Positions 1 to 8,212 of a stretch of DNA of 64,000 nt are shown here, piece after piece (the stretch's first letter is position 1; each line of letters opens with the position of its first letter). The position numbers were made by a program, and so were the translations under genes. The stretch covers positions 20,706 through 84,705 of the forward strand of contig SVKK01000006.1 in NCBI GenBank assembly GCA_015068425.1, given 5' to 3'. A model generated the notes under the pieces. That model did not search any database. It had not been told where the DNA came from and saw only the letters and a program-made list of their open reading frames with translations. The stretch is from Oscillospiraceae bacterium. GTDB taxonomy: Bacteria; Bacillota; Clostridia; Oscillospirales; Oscillospiraceae.

Positions 1-2428
1 GCCAATTATCCTGGGTGATAGCTGCCTGATAGATATGAAGATCGGGCTGGGAATTATCCCGAAGCCACTGCACATCCCGGCTGCCCAGCTCCTGAGCGCC
101 CATTTCCACCCAGCGGTCAAAGGCGCTTCCGTGAGCTTGATTGACTATAGTTTCCCGAATGCGGTACATACCGGCAGGAAGACCGGAGAGAGGAAGCGTG
201 AGCTCCAAAGTGCTGCGGCGGGGAAAAACTCCGTCTCTCGCGGTCTGGCTAAGACCGAAGCCCTCCTTCAGGAAGAGAGGGTCGAAATGCTGATAGTTAT
301 ACAAGATGGCAGCAATGCTGCCGTTTTTCCTGCGTGTGACAAACCAGCCCTCGCCGGAGCCCAGCAGGGTGTCCCCCAACTGCCGCATCAAAACCATGGC
401 ATGGTAAGGAGGCTTCTTGACTGCGTCCTGCGTGAAAAGTCCCAGGCCTCCGTGGAAGCTCTCATGAGGGGGCTGATTTTCCTCCATAAGGTCTGTAAGA
501 CTCCAGTAACCCAAGGCATCTGTGCGGTCATAGTTATCAAGAAAATTCTTGGCCACATAGCAACCCTTGAAGCAGGTGTCGTTGATCAGATTGCGGTGGG
601 ATACGCACAAATTCCATTCAGTAATGTAGAGAGGAACATGGCTCATACCGACTTCTTCCATAACATTTTGCATTTTGGAAATATATTTGTGGAAGTGCTC
701 CGGGTCGGCACTGAAGCCGGAGGGTGTGGTAAAGCTTGCTTTGAGACTGTCAAAGTTCTCAAAATCATCTGAGTAATAATGAATATCCATAAACTGAGGT
801 GTGCAGCCGTTTTCCTTGGAAAAGGCCACAAAGCTGCGCAGCCACTCCAGCTCATAAGCCGTGGTTGGATAGAGAGAGGGAGAGCCGAAGATAAGCTCAC
901 CGTCGAAGCTCTTGAGTGTGCGGAAGGTGTTTTGATACAAGCTGTAAAACTGAGCTGCATCTTCAAAGCCGAACATCTGTATGGAGGTATCGGGCTCGTT
1001 CCATACGCTGTATAGCCATGAGCGTATCTCCTCTGTGCCGTATCTTGAGCGGATATGGGAAAGGAACAGGGCAATCAGGGTGTTCCAATCCTCCATACGC
1101 TTGGGAGGGCTGACGGTAAAGGGGCTGGCGAATATGGTTTTTTCAGGCGCTGCCGCAATGTCGGCAGGCATAAATGAAAACTGAATCAGTGGCTTGAGGC
1201 CGATAGAAAGAACAAAGTCCAGCAGTTTGTCAATAAGGGTGAAGCTGAACTGCAGGCTGCCGTCTGAGTTTCTGCGGCAGACAAGCATATCGTCGGAGAA
1301 AATGCCGTGGAAGCGCAGATAACGGAAACCCACATCCCGCTGCAGCTGACGCAGCATATCCTGAATCTCGGCCTGCAGCAAATCCTTGGCGCGTCCAACG
1401 CCTATAAAGCTGCGCCATTTATGGGCAAGAGCTTTGCCCCTTGCGGTGCAATCCACCGGCTCAAGGCTCAGCTTGCCCTTTTCCTCCGCGGAGACGGGTA
1501 AAACAGTGTGGGAACCGACTTCCGGCAGATACTGGGATAAGAGATGAAGGTAATTTTCCGACTTGAAATCCAGATAATTGATGGAAAGAAGCTTATCTTT
1601 GGCAAAGGGCATAGGTGCAGCAGCGTTTTTTCTATAGGAACTGGGAACTTCGTTATAGCGCTTTTTGAAGGCACGCACAAAGGCTCTGGGGTCGGAAAAA
1701 CCGTTGTTGGCGGCGATTTGCTCCACGGGAATATCGGTATGCAGCAGATCCTGAACCGCGTGGTCCAGTCTGAAATTGGTGTAATAAGTGGAGAAGTTGA
1801 TGCCCATATACCGCTCAAAGAAGCTGGAAAGGTAGGGTGCGGAAAGATGGGTCTGGTCGGCCAGTTGGTTCAAAGTCAGCTGCTCTTTATAATGCTCGCT
1901 TATGTAGCGAAGAATTCCGTTGAGCCGCTCCAGATGCTTTCGGGTATTGGCTTCGCCCGCAGGTTTTTCCACCTTGAAGTTCTCCACCAGCTCGCTGAGC
2001 AGGCGATAGGCCAGGGAGCGGCTGTGAAACAGCGAAACGCCGCCGGCATTGGATTGGAGCATAGAGGCGATGATCTGCTTGATGCCGCGGAACTTCTCCC
2101 GATTATCGCAGTCTGTGGAGTTGCAGTTGAAGTAAAGTGTCTGCAGCAGATCCTGGGGCAGGTCGAATTTGGAAAGCTTGACCTGCACGGCGATCATAAC
2201 GCAATCGTCGGAATGCAGCTCGTGGATAACGTTGCTGTTGATAAGAAGCATATCGTCCTGCTGCAGAGTTGTCTGGCTGTCTCCGGCCAAAACGCTTACC
2301 TCACCGGCCAGTACGAACAGCAATTCAAGGCTTTCGTGCCAATGGCGGGTGACATCTCCCAGCTTATGCATATAAAGCCGGACGGGGTTATTCTGGTCAA
2401 AGGGGATTATCTCATGACGCGCTTCCAT
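1..2428 (-). CDS. AraC-type regulator fused to a GH39 glycoside hydrolase domain (3' end beyond window)
   Basis: Read on the minus strand from ATG at 2428, preceded by GGAGG seven bases upstream; the frame stays open for about 809 codons to base 1. Residues about 1-130 form a cupin-like sensor (HWHESLELLFV). Residues about 165-265 are an AraC HTH pair (LNQLADQTHLSAPYLSSFF, then VEQIAANNGFSDPRAFVRAF). The rest resembles GH39 beta-xylosidases and keeps both catalytic glutamates: WNEPD near residue 477 (acid/base) and ITEWN near residue 604 (nucleophile). The C-terminal beta-sandwich is cut by the window edge. It is divergent from the phosphoglucomutase/rhamnosidase genes and probably regulates them (inference). 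The HTH plus GH39 architecture exists in Firmicutes annotations; whether the hydrolase domain is active or only senses sugar cannot be read from sequence. Confidence 0.9.
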   Translation of the reverse strand, partial: MEARHEIIPFDQNNPVRLYMHKLGDVTRHWHESLELLFVLAGEVSVLAGDSQTTLQQDDMLLINSNVIHELHSDDCVMIAVQVKLSKFDLPQDLLQTLYFNCNSTDCDNREKFRGIKQIIASMLQSNAGGVSLFHSRSLAYRLLSELVENFKVEKPAGEANTRKHLERLNGILRYISEHYKEQLTLNQLADQTHLSAPYLSSFFERYMGINFSTYYTNFRLDHAVQDLLHTDIPVEQIAANNGFSDPRAFVRAFKKRYNEVPSSYRKNAAAPMPFAKDKLLSINYLDFKSENYLHLLSQYLPEVGSHTVLPVSAEEKGKLSLEPVDCTARGKALAHKWRSFIGVGRAKDLLQAEIQDMLRQLQRDVGFRYLRFHGIFSDDMLVCRRNSDGSLQFSFTLIDKLLDFVLSIGLKPLIQFSFMPADIAAAPEKTIFASPFTVSPPKRMEDWNTLIALFLSHIRSRYGTEEIRSWLYSVWNEPDTSIQMFGFEDAAQFYSLYQNTFRTLKSFDGELIFGSPSLYPTTAYELEWLRSFVAFSKENGCTPQFMDIHYYSDDFENFDSLKASFTTPSGFSADPEHFHKYISKMQNVMEEVGMSHVPLYITEWNLCVSHRNLINDTCFKGCYVAKNFLDNYDRTDALGYWSLTDLMEENQPPHESFHGGLGLFTQDAVKKPPYHAMVLMRQLGDTLLGSGEGWFVTRRKNGSIAAILYNYQHFDPLFLKEGFGLSQTARDGVFPRRSTLELTLPLSGLPAGMYRIRETIVNQAHGSAFDRWVEMGAQELGSRDVQWLRDNSQPDLHIYQAAITQDNW

Positions 2429-2462
2429 AAAGCTGCCTCCGTTTCTTTTCGGTGGTGTTAAT

Positions 2463-2491
2463 ATTATAACATTGATATAAGCGCAATTCAA
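2463..2491 (-). promoter_or_regulatory. Promoter of the AraC-GH39 gene
   Basis: On the minus strand, TTGAAT (2486-2491) and TATAAT (2463-2468) are separated by 17 bases, giving a start about 28 bases upstream of the ATG at 2428. The 190 bases between this promoter and the divergent one near 2690 contain no gene or repeat I can recognise. Confidence 0.6.
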
Positions 2492-2685
2492 TCCGCAGGC
2501 TACATTATTTCATGCCGCAGCTTTCCCTTTTCCCATAAAACAGAGAAAGCGGAACCCCCCGCGCTTAAAAAATCGCCTATTTTCCCTCTTGAAAACCGCA
2601 AATAATCTGTATTTATCGCCGTATTTCAGGCTTTTGACCGTGAAAAACCCGGATTTTTTAGCAATTATATGTGAAATCTTAAAAA

Positions 2686-2716
2686 TTGGCACTATCAACA
2701 CGAAAGGTGCTATTAT
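2686..2716 (+). promoter_or_regulatory. Possible promoter of the pgmB-rhamnosidase-esterase genes
   Basis: TTGGCA (2686-2691) is followed after 19 bases by TATTAT (2711-2716), which overlaps a second match, TATAAT, at 2716-2721. Spacing is poor for either -10, which would fit a promoter that needs an activator such as the neighbouring AraC protein. No convincing operator was identified. Confidence 0.35.
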
Positions 2717-2768
2717 ATAATATAGTCAACACATTCCTTGGAAAATTTCTGTATGGAGGATTATAGAT

Positions 2769-3407
2769 ATGAATGTAAAGGGAGTAATTTTTGATCTGGA
2801 TGGAGTTATCTGTTTCACCGACGAATACCACTATCTGGCATGGAAGGAAATGGCCGACGGTATGGGTGTCTATTTTGACCGTGAGATCAATAACCGTCTG
2901 CGCGGTGTTTCCCGCATGGCAAGTCTGGACATCATTCTGGAGCGCTATTCCGGCCCTGCTCTGACTGATGCCGAAAAAGAGTCCCTTGCCGCCAAAAAGA
3001 ACGATATCTACCGAAGCCTGCTCAGCCGCATGAGCCCTGCAGATCTTTCCGATGAGGTGAAGCTCACTCTGGACGCTCTTCGCGCAAAAGGACTTAAGCT
3101 GGCTATTGGCTCTTCCAGCAAAAATGCCCCCTTTATTCTGGAGCGCATTGGTCTTGCCGGCTATTTCGACGCCATCTCCGACGGAAACAACATCAGCCGT
3201 TCCAAGCCTGACCCCGAGGTTTTCCTGAAAGCGGCTGAATTTCTGGGTCTCGCCCCCGCTGAGTGCCTTGTGGTGGAGGATGCCATTGCCGGCGCCGAAG
3301 CCGGTCACGCAGGGGGATTTGAGGTTGCCTGCGTTGGAGACGCAAGTGAGGCCAAAGCCGGTGACCACAACATGAGCTGCTTCGCACAGCTTCTGGAGGT
3401 TTTATAA
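2769..3407 (+). CDS. pgmB: Beta-phosphoglucomutase (HAD superfamily)
   Basis: 212 aa, the usual length. It interconverts beta-glucose-1-phosphate and glucose-6-phosphate in the cytoplasm, normally downstream of inverting disaccharide phosphorylases. Family motifs are present: nucleophile motif FDLDGV followed by TDEYHYLAW (residues 8-27), RGVSRMASL (about 45-53), GSSSKNA (about 115) and the Mg-binding end SDGNNISRSKPDPEVF (about 137-152). Start chosen at ATG 2769 with GGAGG 9 bases upstream. It is separated from the rhamnosidase ATG by one base, so the two are translated together. A related HAD phosphatase is possible, but the TDEYHYLAW and KPDPEVF context favours the mutase. No disaccharide phosphorylase is present in the window to supply its substrate. 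Confidence 0.9.
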   Translation: MNVKGVIFDLDGVICFTDEYHYLAWKEMADGMGVYFDREINNRLRGVSRMASLDIILERYSGPALTDAEKESLAAKKNDIYRSLLSRMSPADLSDEVKLTLDALRAKGLKLAIGSSSKNAPFILERIGLAGYFDAISDGNNISRSKPDPEVFLKAAEFLGLAPAECLVVEDAIAGAEAGHAGGFEVACVGDASEAKAGDHNMSCFAQLLEVL

Positions 3408-3408
3408 T

Positions 3409-6123
3409 ATGTCCCTTGTGAATATGAAAATCAATGGTCTTGAAAGACCAGTTGGTTATGATTATGGCACCCCCCTTCTTTCCTGGCAGGTGGAGGGCGG
3501 CGCAAAGCGTCAAACCGAAGCCGCCGTCAGCGTGTTCCGCGATGGTATCCTTATTTGGGAATGCCGCGGAGACTTAAACTGGGAAGGTACTGCGCTGGAG
3601 CTGGGCGAGCTGCTGCCCAGAACCGTTTATCAGGTTGTCGTGGAAGTCACCGACGACGCAGGCGCTGTCCATAGCGGTCAGACTATGTTTGAAACCGGTC
3701 TGGAGTCAGAGCCTTGGCAGGCAAAATGGATAGGCTGCGACGAGGAAACTCCGTGGGCGCCTGTGTTCAGCGGCCATTTTGATGCTGCGAAAGAGCTTCT
3801 TCGGGCAAGACTTTATATGGTTGGTCTCGGTGTCTACACCGCCAGGCTCAACGGCGAAGATATCTCCGGTGAGTGTCTCGCTCCCGGATTTTGGTACTTC
3901 GAGAAGGAAGCGCCCTACCAGAGCTACGATGTGACCGACCTTATCAGGGAGACCAATACGCTGGAGGTTACTCTCGGCAACGGCTGGTACAAGGGACGCT
4001 TCGGCCTTGAACGCGAGCCCTACAGTGACAGCTATGCCCTTCTTGCGCAGCTGCATCTGCTTTTTGCCGACGGCAGCGAGCAGCTTTTCGTTACAGACGA
4101 GAGCTGGACTTGGAAGGAGAGCGACATTTCCGGCAGCAACGGCATTTATGACGGAGAAATTCTGGACCGCCTTTCCCACGAAAACGGGGAAAACGCCCCC
4201 AAAAAGGTTTCTCTCATTGCCGCGCCTCTGAAAGCTGTTGCGCGCTTCAATCCTCCGGTGGCAGAGACTATGTGCCTGAAGGTGGCGGAAGTCCTCCATA
4301 CCCCCGCCGGTGAAACGGTTCTGGATTTCGGTCAAAACCACACCGGCTTGCTCCGTTTCAAAGCGGATCTGCCCAAGGGCTGCGAAGTTCACTTCGACTT
4401 TGGCGAGGTGCTGCAGCAGGGCAATTTCTATAATGAAAATTACCGCAGCGCCCTTGGCGGTTTCAGCTACCGCAGCGGCGGCAAAGCTGAAACAGTCTGC
4501 CAGAGCTTCACTTTCTACGGCTTCCGTTATGTCCGCGTCAGCGGCTGGCCCGGCGAAATCAACGCGGCGGATTTTGAAAGTCCGGTGCTCCACACCAAGC
4601 TGGATCAAAGCGTTCAGTTTAGTACCGGAAATCAGCTTCTGAACCGTCTTTATGAAAATGTTCTGTGGGGTCAGCGGAGCAATTTCCTCTCCATCCCCAC
4701 GGACTGCCCCCAGAGAGATGAGCGTCTGGCATGGACCGGCGACGCTCAGGTATTCTCCCCCACCGCCTGCTATAATATGGATTGCCGTGCATTTTACCGG
4801 AGTTTTCTCCATCTGCTCCGTCGTGATCAGCAGGAAAACGGCGGCGGTATCGCCACCTGTCTGCCCCGTTCCCAAGGCTTCATTTCCTGCGCCATCTGGG
4901 GCGATGCAGCCACCATCATTCCCGAAACCCTCCTCCGCTTCTCCGGCAGCATTGAGGAAGTGAAGGCATATTACCCTCTGATGAAGGATTGGGTGGACTT
5001 TGTTACCACCCGCTCCCACGGCCATCTCTATGATGACGACCAACTGGGCGACTGGCTCGCATTGGACGGCGTCACCTCCCAGAGCTTCAAGGGCGGCACC
5101 GACGACGTCTATCTCGGCAGCGTTTATTATATGAACAGCGCCCGAATAGTAGCGGAAATGGCGGCAAAGCTTGGCTATGATGAAGACGCCGCGAAATACG
5201 CTTCTCTTGCGGAAGATATACGCAATGCGGTGCTTAACACCTATTTCACCCCCGGCGGGCGGCTCAGCGTGGATACTCAGGCAGCATATATCACCGCCCT
5301 GAAATTCGGTATCTGGCGGGATAAGGATGTGCTTATCAGCCAGTTCCTGCGCCGTATGCGCTTCGATGGCTTTGAGATCCGCTGCGGCTTTGCCGGCGCG
5401 CCGCTGATGTGCGGTGTTCTTGCCGAGCACGGTATGGAGGATCTGGCCTGCGACCTGCTGCTCCACAAGGGCTTTCCCGGTTGGATGTACTGCATCGAAC
5501 TGGGCGCCACCACGATTTGGGAGCGCTGGAACAGCCTGCTCCCCGACGGAAGCTGCTCCGGTACCGGCATGAACAGCTTTAACCACTATGCTTACGGCTC
5601 TGTTATGGAGTATGTATACGCTCATCTTGCCGGTCTGCGTCCGGGCAAGCAGGGCTTCCGCAACGCCCTCATCGCCCCCAAGCCAGATATCCGTCTTGGT
5701 CACATGGAGTGCTCTCTGGAAACCGTCTCCGGCAAATTCGTATCCAACTGGCGCATCTGCGAAAACGGAGAACTTTCCGTCCATCTGGAGATCCCCTTTG
5801 GCTGCACCGCTCAGGTCACCCTGCCCCGCAGCGGCAAAGAGAGCTTCCTTCTCACTGCCGGAAGCTATGATTACCGCTATTCCCCCGACCGTGATTACCG
5901 GGCTGTATATTCTATGGATAGCCGGCTTTCCGCCCTTGCGGAGGATGAGGCGGCGCAGATGATTTTGCTTGAAGAAGCGCCGGCGCTTTTCGGTGTTCTG
6001 AAGGAAAACAACTGGGAATTCACCACTCAGACATTCCGTGAATTGAGCAACGCGTTCTTCCTCGGAATGAATCCCCCAAAAATAGAGGCTTTGGTCGCCC
6101 GCCTTGCTCAGCTTCGCTATTAA
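3409..6123 (+). CDS. Alpha-L-rhamnosidase, family GH78
   Basis: 904 aa. Hydrolyses terminal alpha-L-rhamnose from plant glycosides or pectic side chains. The order matches GH78 enzymes: N-terminal beta-sandwich domains, an (alpha/alpha)6 barrel starting near residue 400, and a C-terminal beta-sandwich. Diagnostic stretches are CPQRDERLAWTGDAQ (about residue 436), GDWLALDG (about 547, acidic catalytic region) and GATTIWERWNSLLPDG (about 700, general-base glutamate region). There is no signal peptide, so it acts inside the cell on imported oligosaccharides. The ATG follows GGAGG located in the end of pgmB. About 70 residues beyond the usual C-terminal domain form an extra, mostly helical tail (residues about 835-904) of unknown role. 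Confidence 0.93.
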   Translation: MSLVNMKINGLERPVGYDYGTPLLSWQVEGGAKRQTEAAVSVFRDGILIWECRGDLNWEGTALELGELLPRTVYQVVVEVTDDAGAVHSGQTMFETGLESEPWQAKWIGCDEETPWAPVFSGHFDAAKELLRARLYMVGLGVYTARLNGEDISGECLAPGFWYFEKEAPYQSYDVTDLIRETNTLEVTLGNGWYKGRFGLEREPYSDSYALLAQLHLLFADGSEQLFVTDESWTWKESDISGSNGIYDGEILDRLSHENGENAPKKVSLIAAPLKAVARFNPPVAETMCLKVAEVLHTPAGETVLDFGQNHTGLLRFKADLPKGCEVHFDFGEVLQQGNFYNENYRSALGGFSYRSGGKAETVCQSFTFYGFRYVRVSGWPGEINAADFESPVLHTKLDQSVQFSTGNQLLNRLYENVLWGQRSNFLSIPTDCPQRDERLAWTGDAQVFSPTACYNMDCRAFYRSFLHLLRRDQQENGGGIATCLPRSQGFISCAIWGDAATIIPETLLRFSGSIEEVKAYYPLMKDWVDFVTTRSHGHLYDDDQLGDWLALDGVTSQSFKGGTDDVYLGSVYYMNSARIVAEMAAKLGYDEDAAKYASLAEDIRNAVLNTYFTPGGRLSVDTQAAYITALKFGIWRDKDVLISQFLRRMRFDGFEIRCGFAGAPLMCGVLAEHGMEDLACDLLLHKGFPGWMYCIELGATTIWERWNSLLPDGSCSGTGMNSFNHYAYGSVMEYVYAHLAGLRPGKQGFRNALIAPKPDIRLGHMECSLETVSGKFVSNWRICENGELSVHLEIPFGCTAQVTLPRSGKESFLLTAGSYDYRYSPDRDYRAVYSMDSRLSALAEDEAAQMILLEEAPALFGVLKENNWEFTTQTFRELSNAFFLGMNPPKIEALVARLAQLRY

Positions 6124-6147
6124 TCCGGAAATCGGAAGGAGAATATT

Positions 6148-7110
6148 ATGATCACAAAGAGAATCCCCCTTTGGGAAGGCCGCGAGGATGTGGCCCTCTA
6201 TACCGTACTGAAAGAATGCACCCCCAATCCCATGGTTCCCACGAAGCCCGAGGCTCTCCCCGCCGTGGTGGTTTGCCCCGGCGGCGCCTATATGTTTTGC
6301 TCTATGGAAAATGAGGGTGACACAGTAGCCTTCAGCTTTGCTGACGCAGGCTACCAGACCTTCATTCTCCAGTATACCGTAGGCACCACCTGCGGAGAGA
6401 ATGATTCAAGACATCCTGCTCAGCTTCTGGATCTGGCAAAAGCTCTGCTGATCATCCGGGAAAACGCGGAGGCTTGGCATGTGGATCCTCAGCGCATTGC
6501 TCTTATCGGTTTTTCCGCCGGCGCAAACCTCTGCGCCAACATGGCAGTATACTGGCATACTCCCCTGCTCTCCGGCCGCTTTGATGTTCCCTCAGAATAC
6601 TTCAAGCCTATGGCTGTGATGCTGGGATATCCGCTGACGGATTATAGCTATCAGGAGGAATATAACGCAACCCTTCCTCCCAATCCCATGCTGCTTGCCG
6701 GCAACAAGGCCGTTTTCGGCACCCCCACTCCCGATAAGGAGCAGCTGGACGAGATGAGTCCCTGCCTCCATGTTTCGGAGAAAACACCACCTATCTTTCT
6801 GTTCCACGCTGCCAATGACAGCCTTGTTCCCGCGGTTCATTCCCTCAAAATGGCGCTGGCACTGGCAGAGAAAGGTATCCCCTATGAGCTGCACGTGTTC
6901 CAGAACGGCGAACACGGCTTCGCCACCGGTGTTCCCAACGGCGTTGGCCCCTATCGCGCCGATAAGCACCAGGCCTGCAGCGCGTGGGTGGAGCTGGCAA
7001 AAACCTGGCTTATGCGTTGGGCCGCTCCGGAAACTCAGGAGCATGATTTCTGCATCGCAGATGCAATACGAAGCGGCAGCGACGCCCCTCCTGCTGCTTT
7101 CTGCATATAA
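6148..7110 (+). CDS. Alpha/beta-hydrolase, probable carbohydrate esterase
   Basis: 320 aa, cytoplasmic (no signal peptide). The nucleophile elbow is GFSAGAN (Ser about 122), an acid lies in NDSLVP (about 226) and the His in NGEHGF (about 256). An oxyanion-hole motif, CPGGAY, lies near residue 48. This arrangement is typical of acetyl-xylan esterase/feruloyl-esterase-like lipolytic enzymes that remove acyl groups from sugars. The start at 6148 has AAGGAG 8 bases upstream. It lies 24 bases after the rhamnosidase, suggesting a transcript that first deacylates and then cleaves a decorated rhamnoside (inference). The last 30 residues, rich in Ala, Asp and Ser, extend past the usual end of the fold. 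Substrate is unknown. Confidence 0.85.
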   Translation: MITKRIPLWEGREDVALYTVLKECTPNPMVPTKPEALPAVVVCPGGAYMFCSMENEGDTVAFSFADAGYQTFILQYTVGTTCGENDSRHPAQLLDLAKALLIIRENAEAWHVDPQRIALIGFSAGANLCANMAVYWHTPLLSGRFDVPSEYFKPMAVMLGYPLTDYSYQEEYNATLPPNPMLLAGNKAVFGTPTPDKEQLDEMSPCLHVSEKTPPIFLFHAANDSLVPAVHSLKMALALAEKGIPYELHVFQNGEHGFATGVPNGVGPYRADKHQACSAWVELAKTWLMRWAAPETQEHDFCIADAIRSGSDAPPAAFCI

Positions 7111-7164
7111 TTTATCAGACACCGAAACAGCTGTTTCTTTGCTCCTGCAGCAGCCTCTCTCCCG

Positions 7165-7193
7165 TTGAAATCCCCTCTCTTCTATGTTAGGAT
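7165..7193 (+). promoter_or_regulatory. Promoter of the phosphatase-ogt pair
   Basis: TTGAAA (7165-7170), 17 bases, TAGGAT (7188-7193). It starts transcription about 20 bases before the ATG at 7220. Confidence 0.5.
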
Positions 7194-7219
7194 AGTTTTA
7201 ACGAAAGTGAGGAATTTGT

Positions 7220-7672
7220 ATGTACAAGATACTGTTTGTCTGCCACGGGAATATATGCAGAAGTCCCATGGCTGAGTTTATAATGAAGGATATGGTGAAA
7301 AAGGCGGGGATTGCCGAGAAGTTTGAGATTGCCTCCGCCGCCGTAAGCACCGAGGAGATTGGCAACAGCGTTTATCCTCCCGCACGGCGGAAACTGGCTG
7401 AGCATGGCATAAGCTGCTCCGGCAAAACCGCAAGACAGATGAGCGCCGCCGACTACCGCTATTATGACCTTCTCATCTGCATGGACGGCAGCAACCTCCG
7501 CCGTATGCAGCGCATCTGCGGCGGTGACAGCCTTGGCAAAATGCATCTGCTTATGGATTTCACCTCCCGCCCCGGCGATGTTGCCGACCCTTGGTACACC
7601 GGAGATTTTCAGGAGACATGGGATGATGTTTCCGAAGGCTGCAGCGGACTAATCCGCCATTTGGGGTACTGA
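7220..7672 (+). CDS. Low-molecular-weight protein-tyrosine phosphatase
   Basis: 150 aa, normal for the family. The N-terminal P-loop CHGNICRS (CX5R; catalytic Cys about residue 9) and the C-terminal DPWYTGDF with the general-acid Asp (about residue 123) are both intact, so it should be active. Such enzymes dephosphorylate phosphotyrosine, and in some bacteria phosphoarginine, on proteins in the cytoplasm. The start has GTGAGG upstream. The next gene (ogt) begins one base after its stop codon. There is no tyrosine-kinase or polysaccharide cluster nearby, so the target is unknown. Confidence 0.92.
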   Translation: MYKILFVCHGNICRSPMAEFIMKDMVKKAGIAEKFEIASAAVSTEEIGNSVYPPARRKLAEHGISCSGKTARQMSAADYRYYDLLICMDGSNLRRMQRICGGDSLGKMHLLMDFTSRPGDVADPWYTGDFQETWDDVSEGCSGLIRHLGY

Positions 7673-7673
7673 T

Positions 7674-8162
7674 ATGGAATACTGCTGCTTTGCCCCCTCC
7701 CCTTTGGGTGAAATTTTGCTGGCAAGCGACGGCGAGGCCATCACCGGTCTCTGGTTTTCCGACTGCTACAGCGCGAATGGACTTGTGCGGGATGACTCTC
7801 TCCCCATATTCTCCCTCACCCGTACGTGGCTGGAGAAATACTGGGCGGGCAAGGCTCCCGATCCACAGGAAATTCCCATTTCCCTCTCAGGCAGTCCCTT
7901 TGCTCTGGCTGTCTGGGAAGAGCTGAAAACCATCCCCTACGGTGAGACCGTAAGCTACGGTGAGATAGCCCGGCGCCTCGCCCCCAAAAGCCCCTCAGGG
8001 AAAATGTCCGCCCAGGCTGTGGGCGGCGCTGTGGGCAAAAATCCCATCAGCATCATTGTCCCCTGCCACAGAGTGATAGGCTCCGGCGGCAAAATGGTGG
8101 GCTACGACGGAGGACTCCACCGCAAAACAGCACTTTTGAAGCTGGAAGGGGCAATAAAATAA
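7674..8162 (+). CDS. ogt: Methylated-DNA--protein-cysteine S-methyltransferase
   Basis: 162 aa. A suicide DNA-repair protein that takes the alkyl group from O6-methylguanine onto its own Cys. The active site PCHRVIGSGG (Cys about residue 130) and the following GYDGGLHRK are present, as is the HTH region that binds DNA (SYGEIARRL). The start overlaps the phosphatase end with a one-base gap, so translation is probably coupled. A strong terminator follows directly. Confidence 0.95.
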   Translation: MEYCCFAPSPLGEILLASDGEAITGLWFSDCYSANGLVRDDSLPIFSLTRTWLEKYWAGKAPDPQEIPISLSGSPFALAVWEELKTIPYGETVSYGEIARRLAPKSPSGKMSAQAVGGAVGKNPISIIVPCHRVIGSGGKMVGYDGGLHRKTALLKLEGAIK

Positions 8163-8165
8163 CAC

Positions 8166-8203
8166 AAAACCCCGGTCAGGCACGAAAACCTGACCGGGGT
8201 TTT
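8166..8203. terminator. Bidirectional intrinsic terminator between ogt and the permease gene
   Basis: Perfect stem with 15-base arms (8166-8180 and 8189-8203), GC-rich core CCCCGGTCAGG, 8-base loop, A-tract on one side and T-tract on the other. It serves the converging genes ogt and the minus-strand permease. Confidence 0.93.
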
Positions 8204-8212
8204 AGATTTAAT

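Noticed and set aside
2510..2701. 63-codon minus-strand frame in the pgmB upstream region
   Set aside because: No ribosome binding site, Lys/Phe-rich low-complexity product, and it overlaps the likely pgmB promoter.
7124..7137. GAAACAGCTGTTTC palindrome after the esterase as a terminator
   Set aside because: It has no loop and no adequate T-tract, so it is unlikely to terminate transcription.
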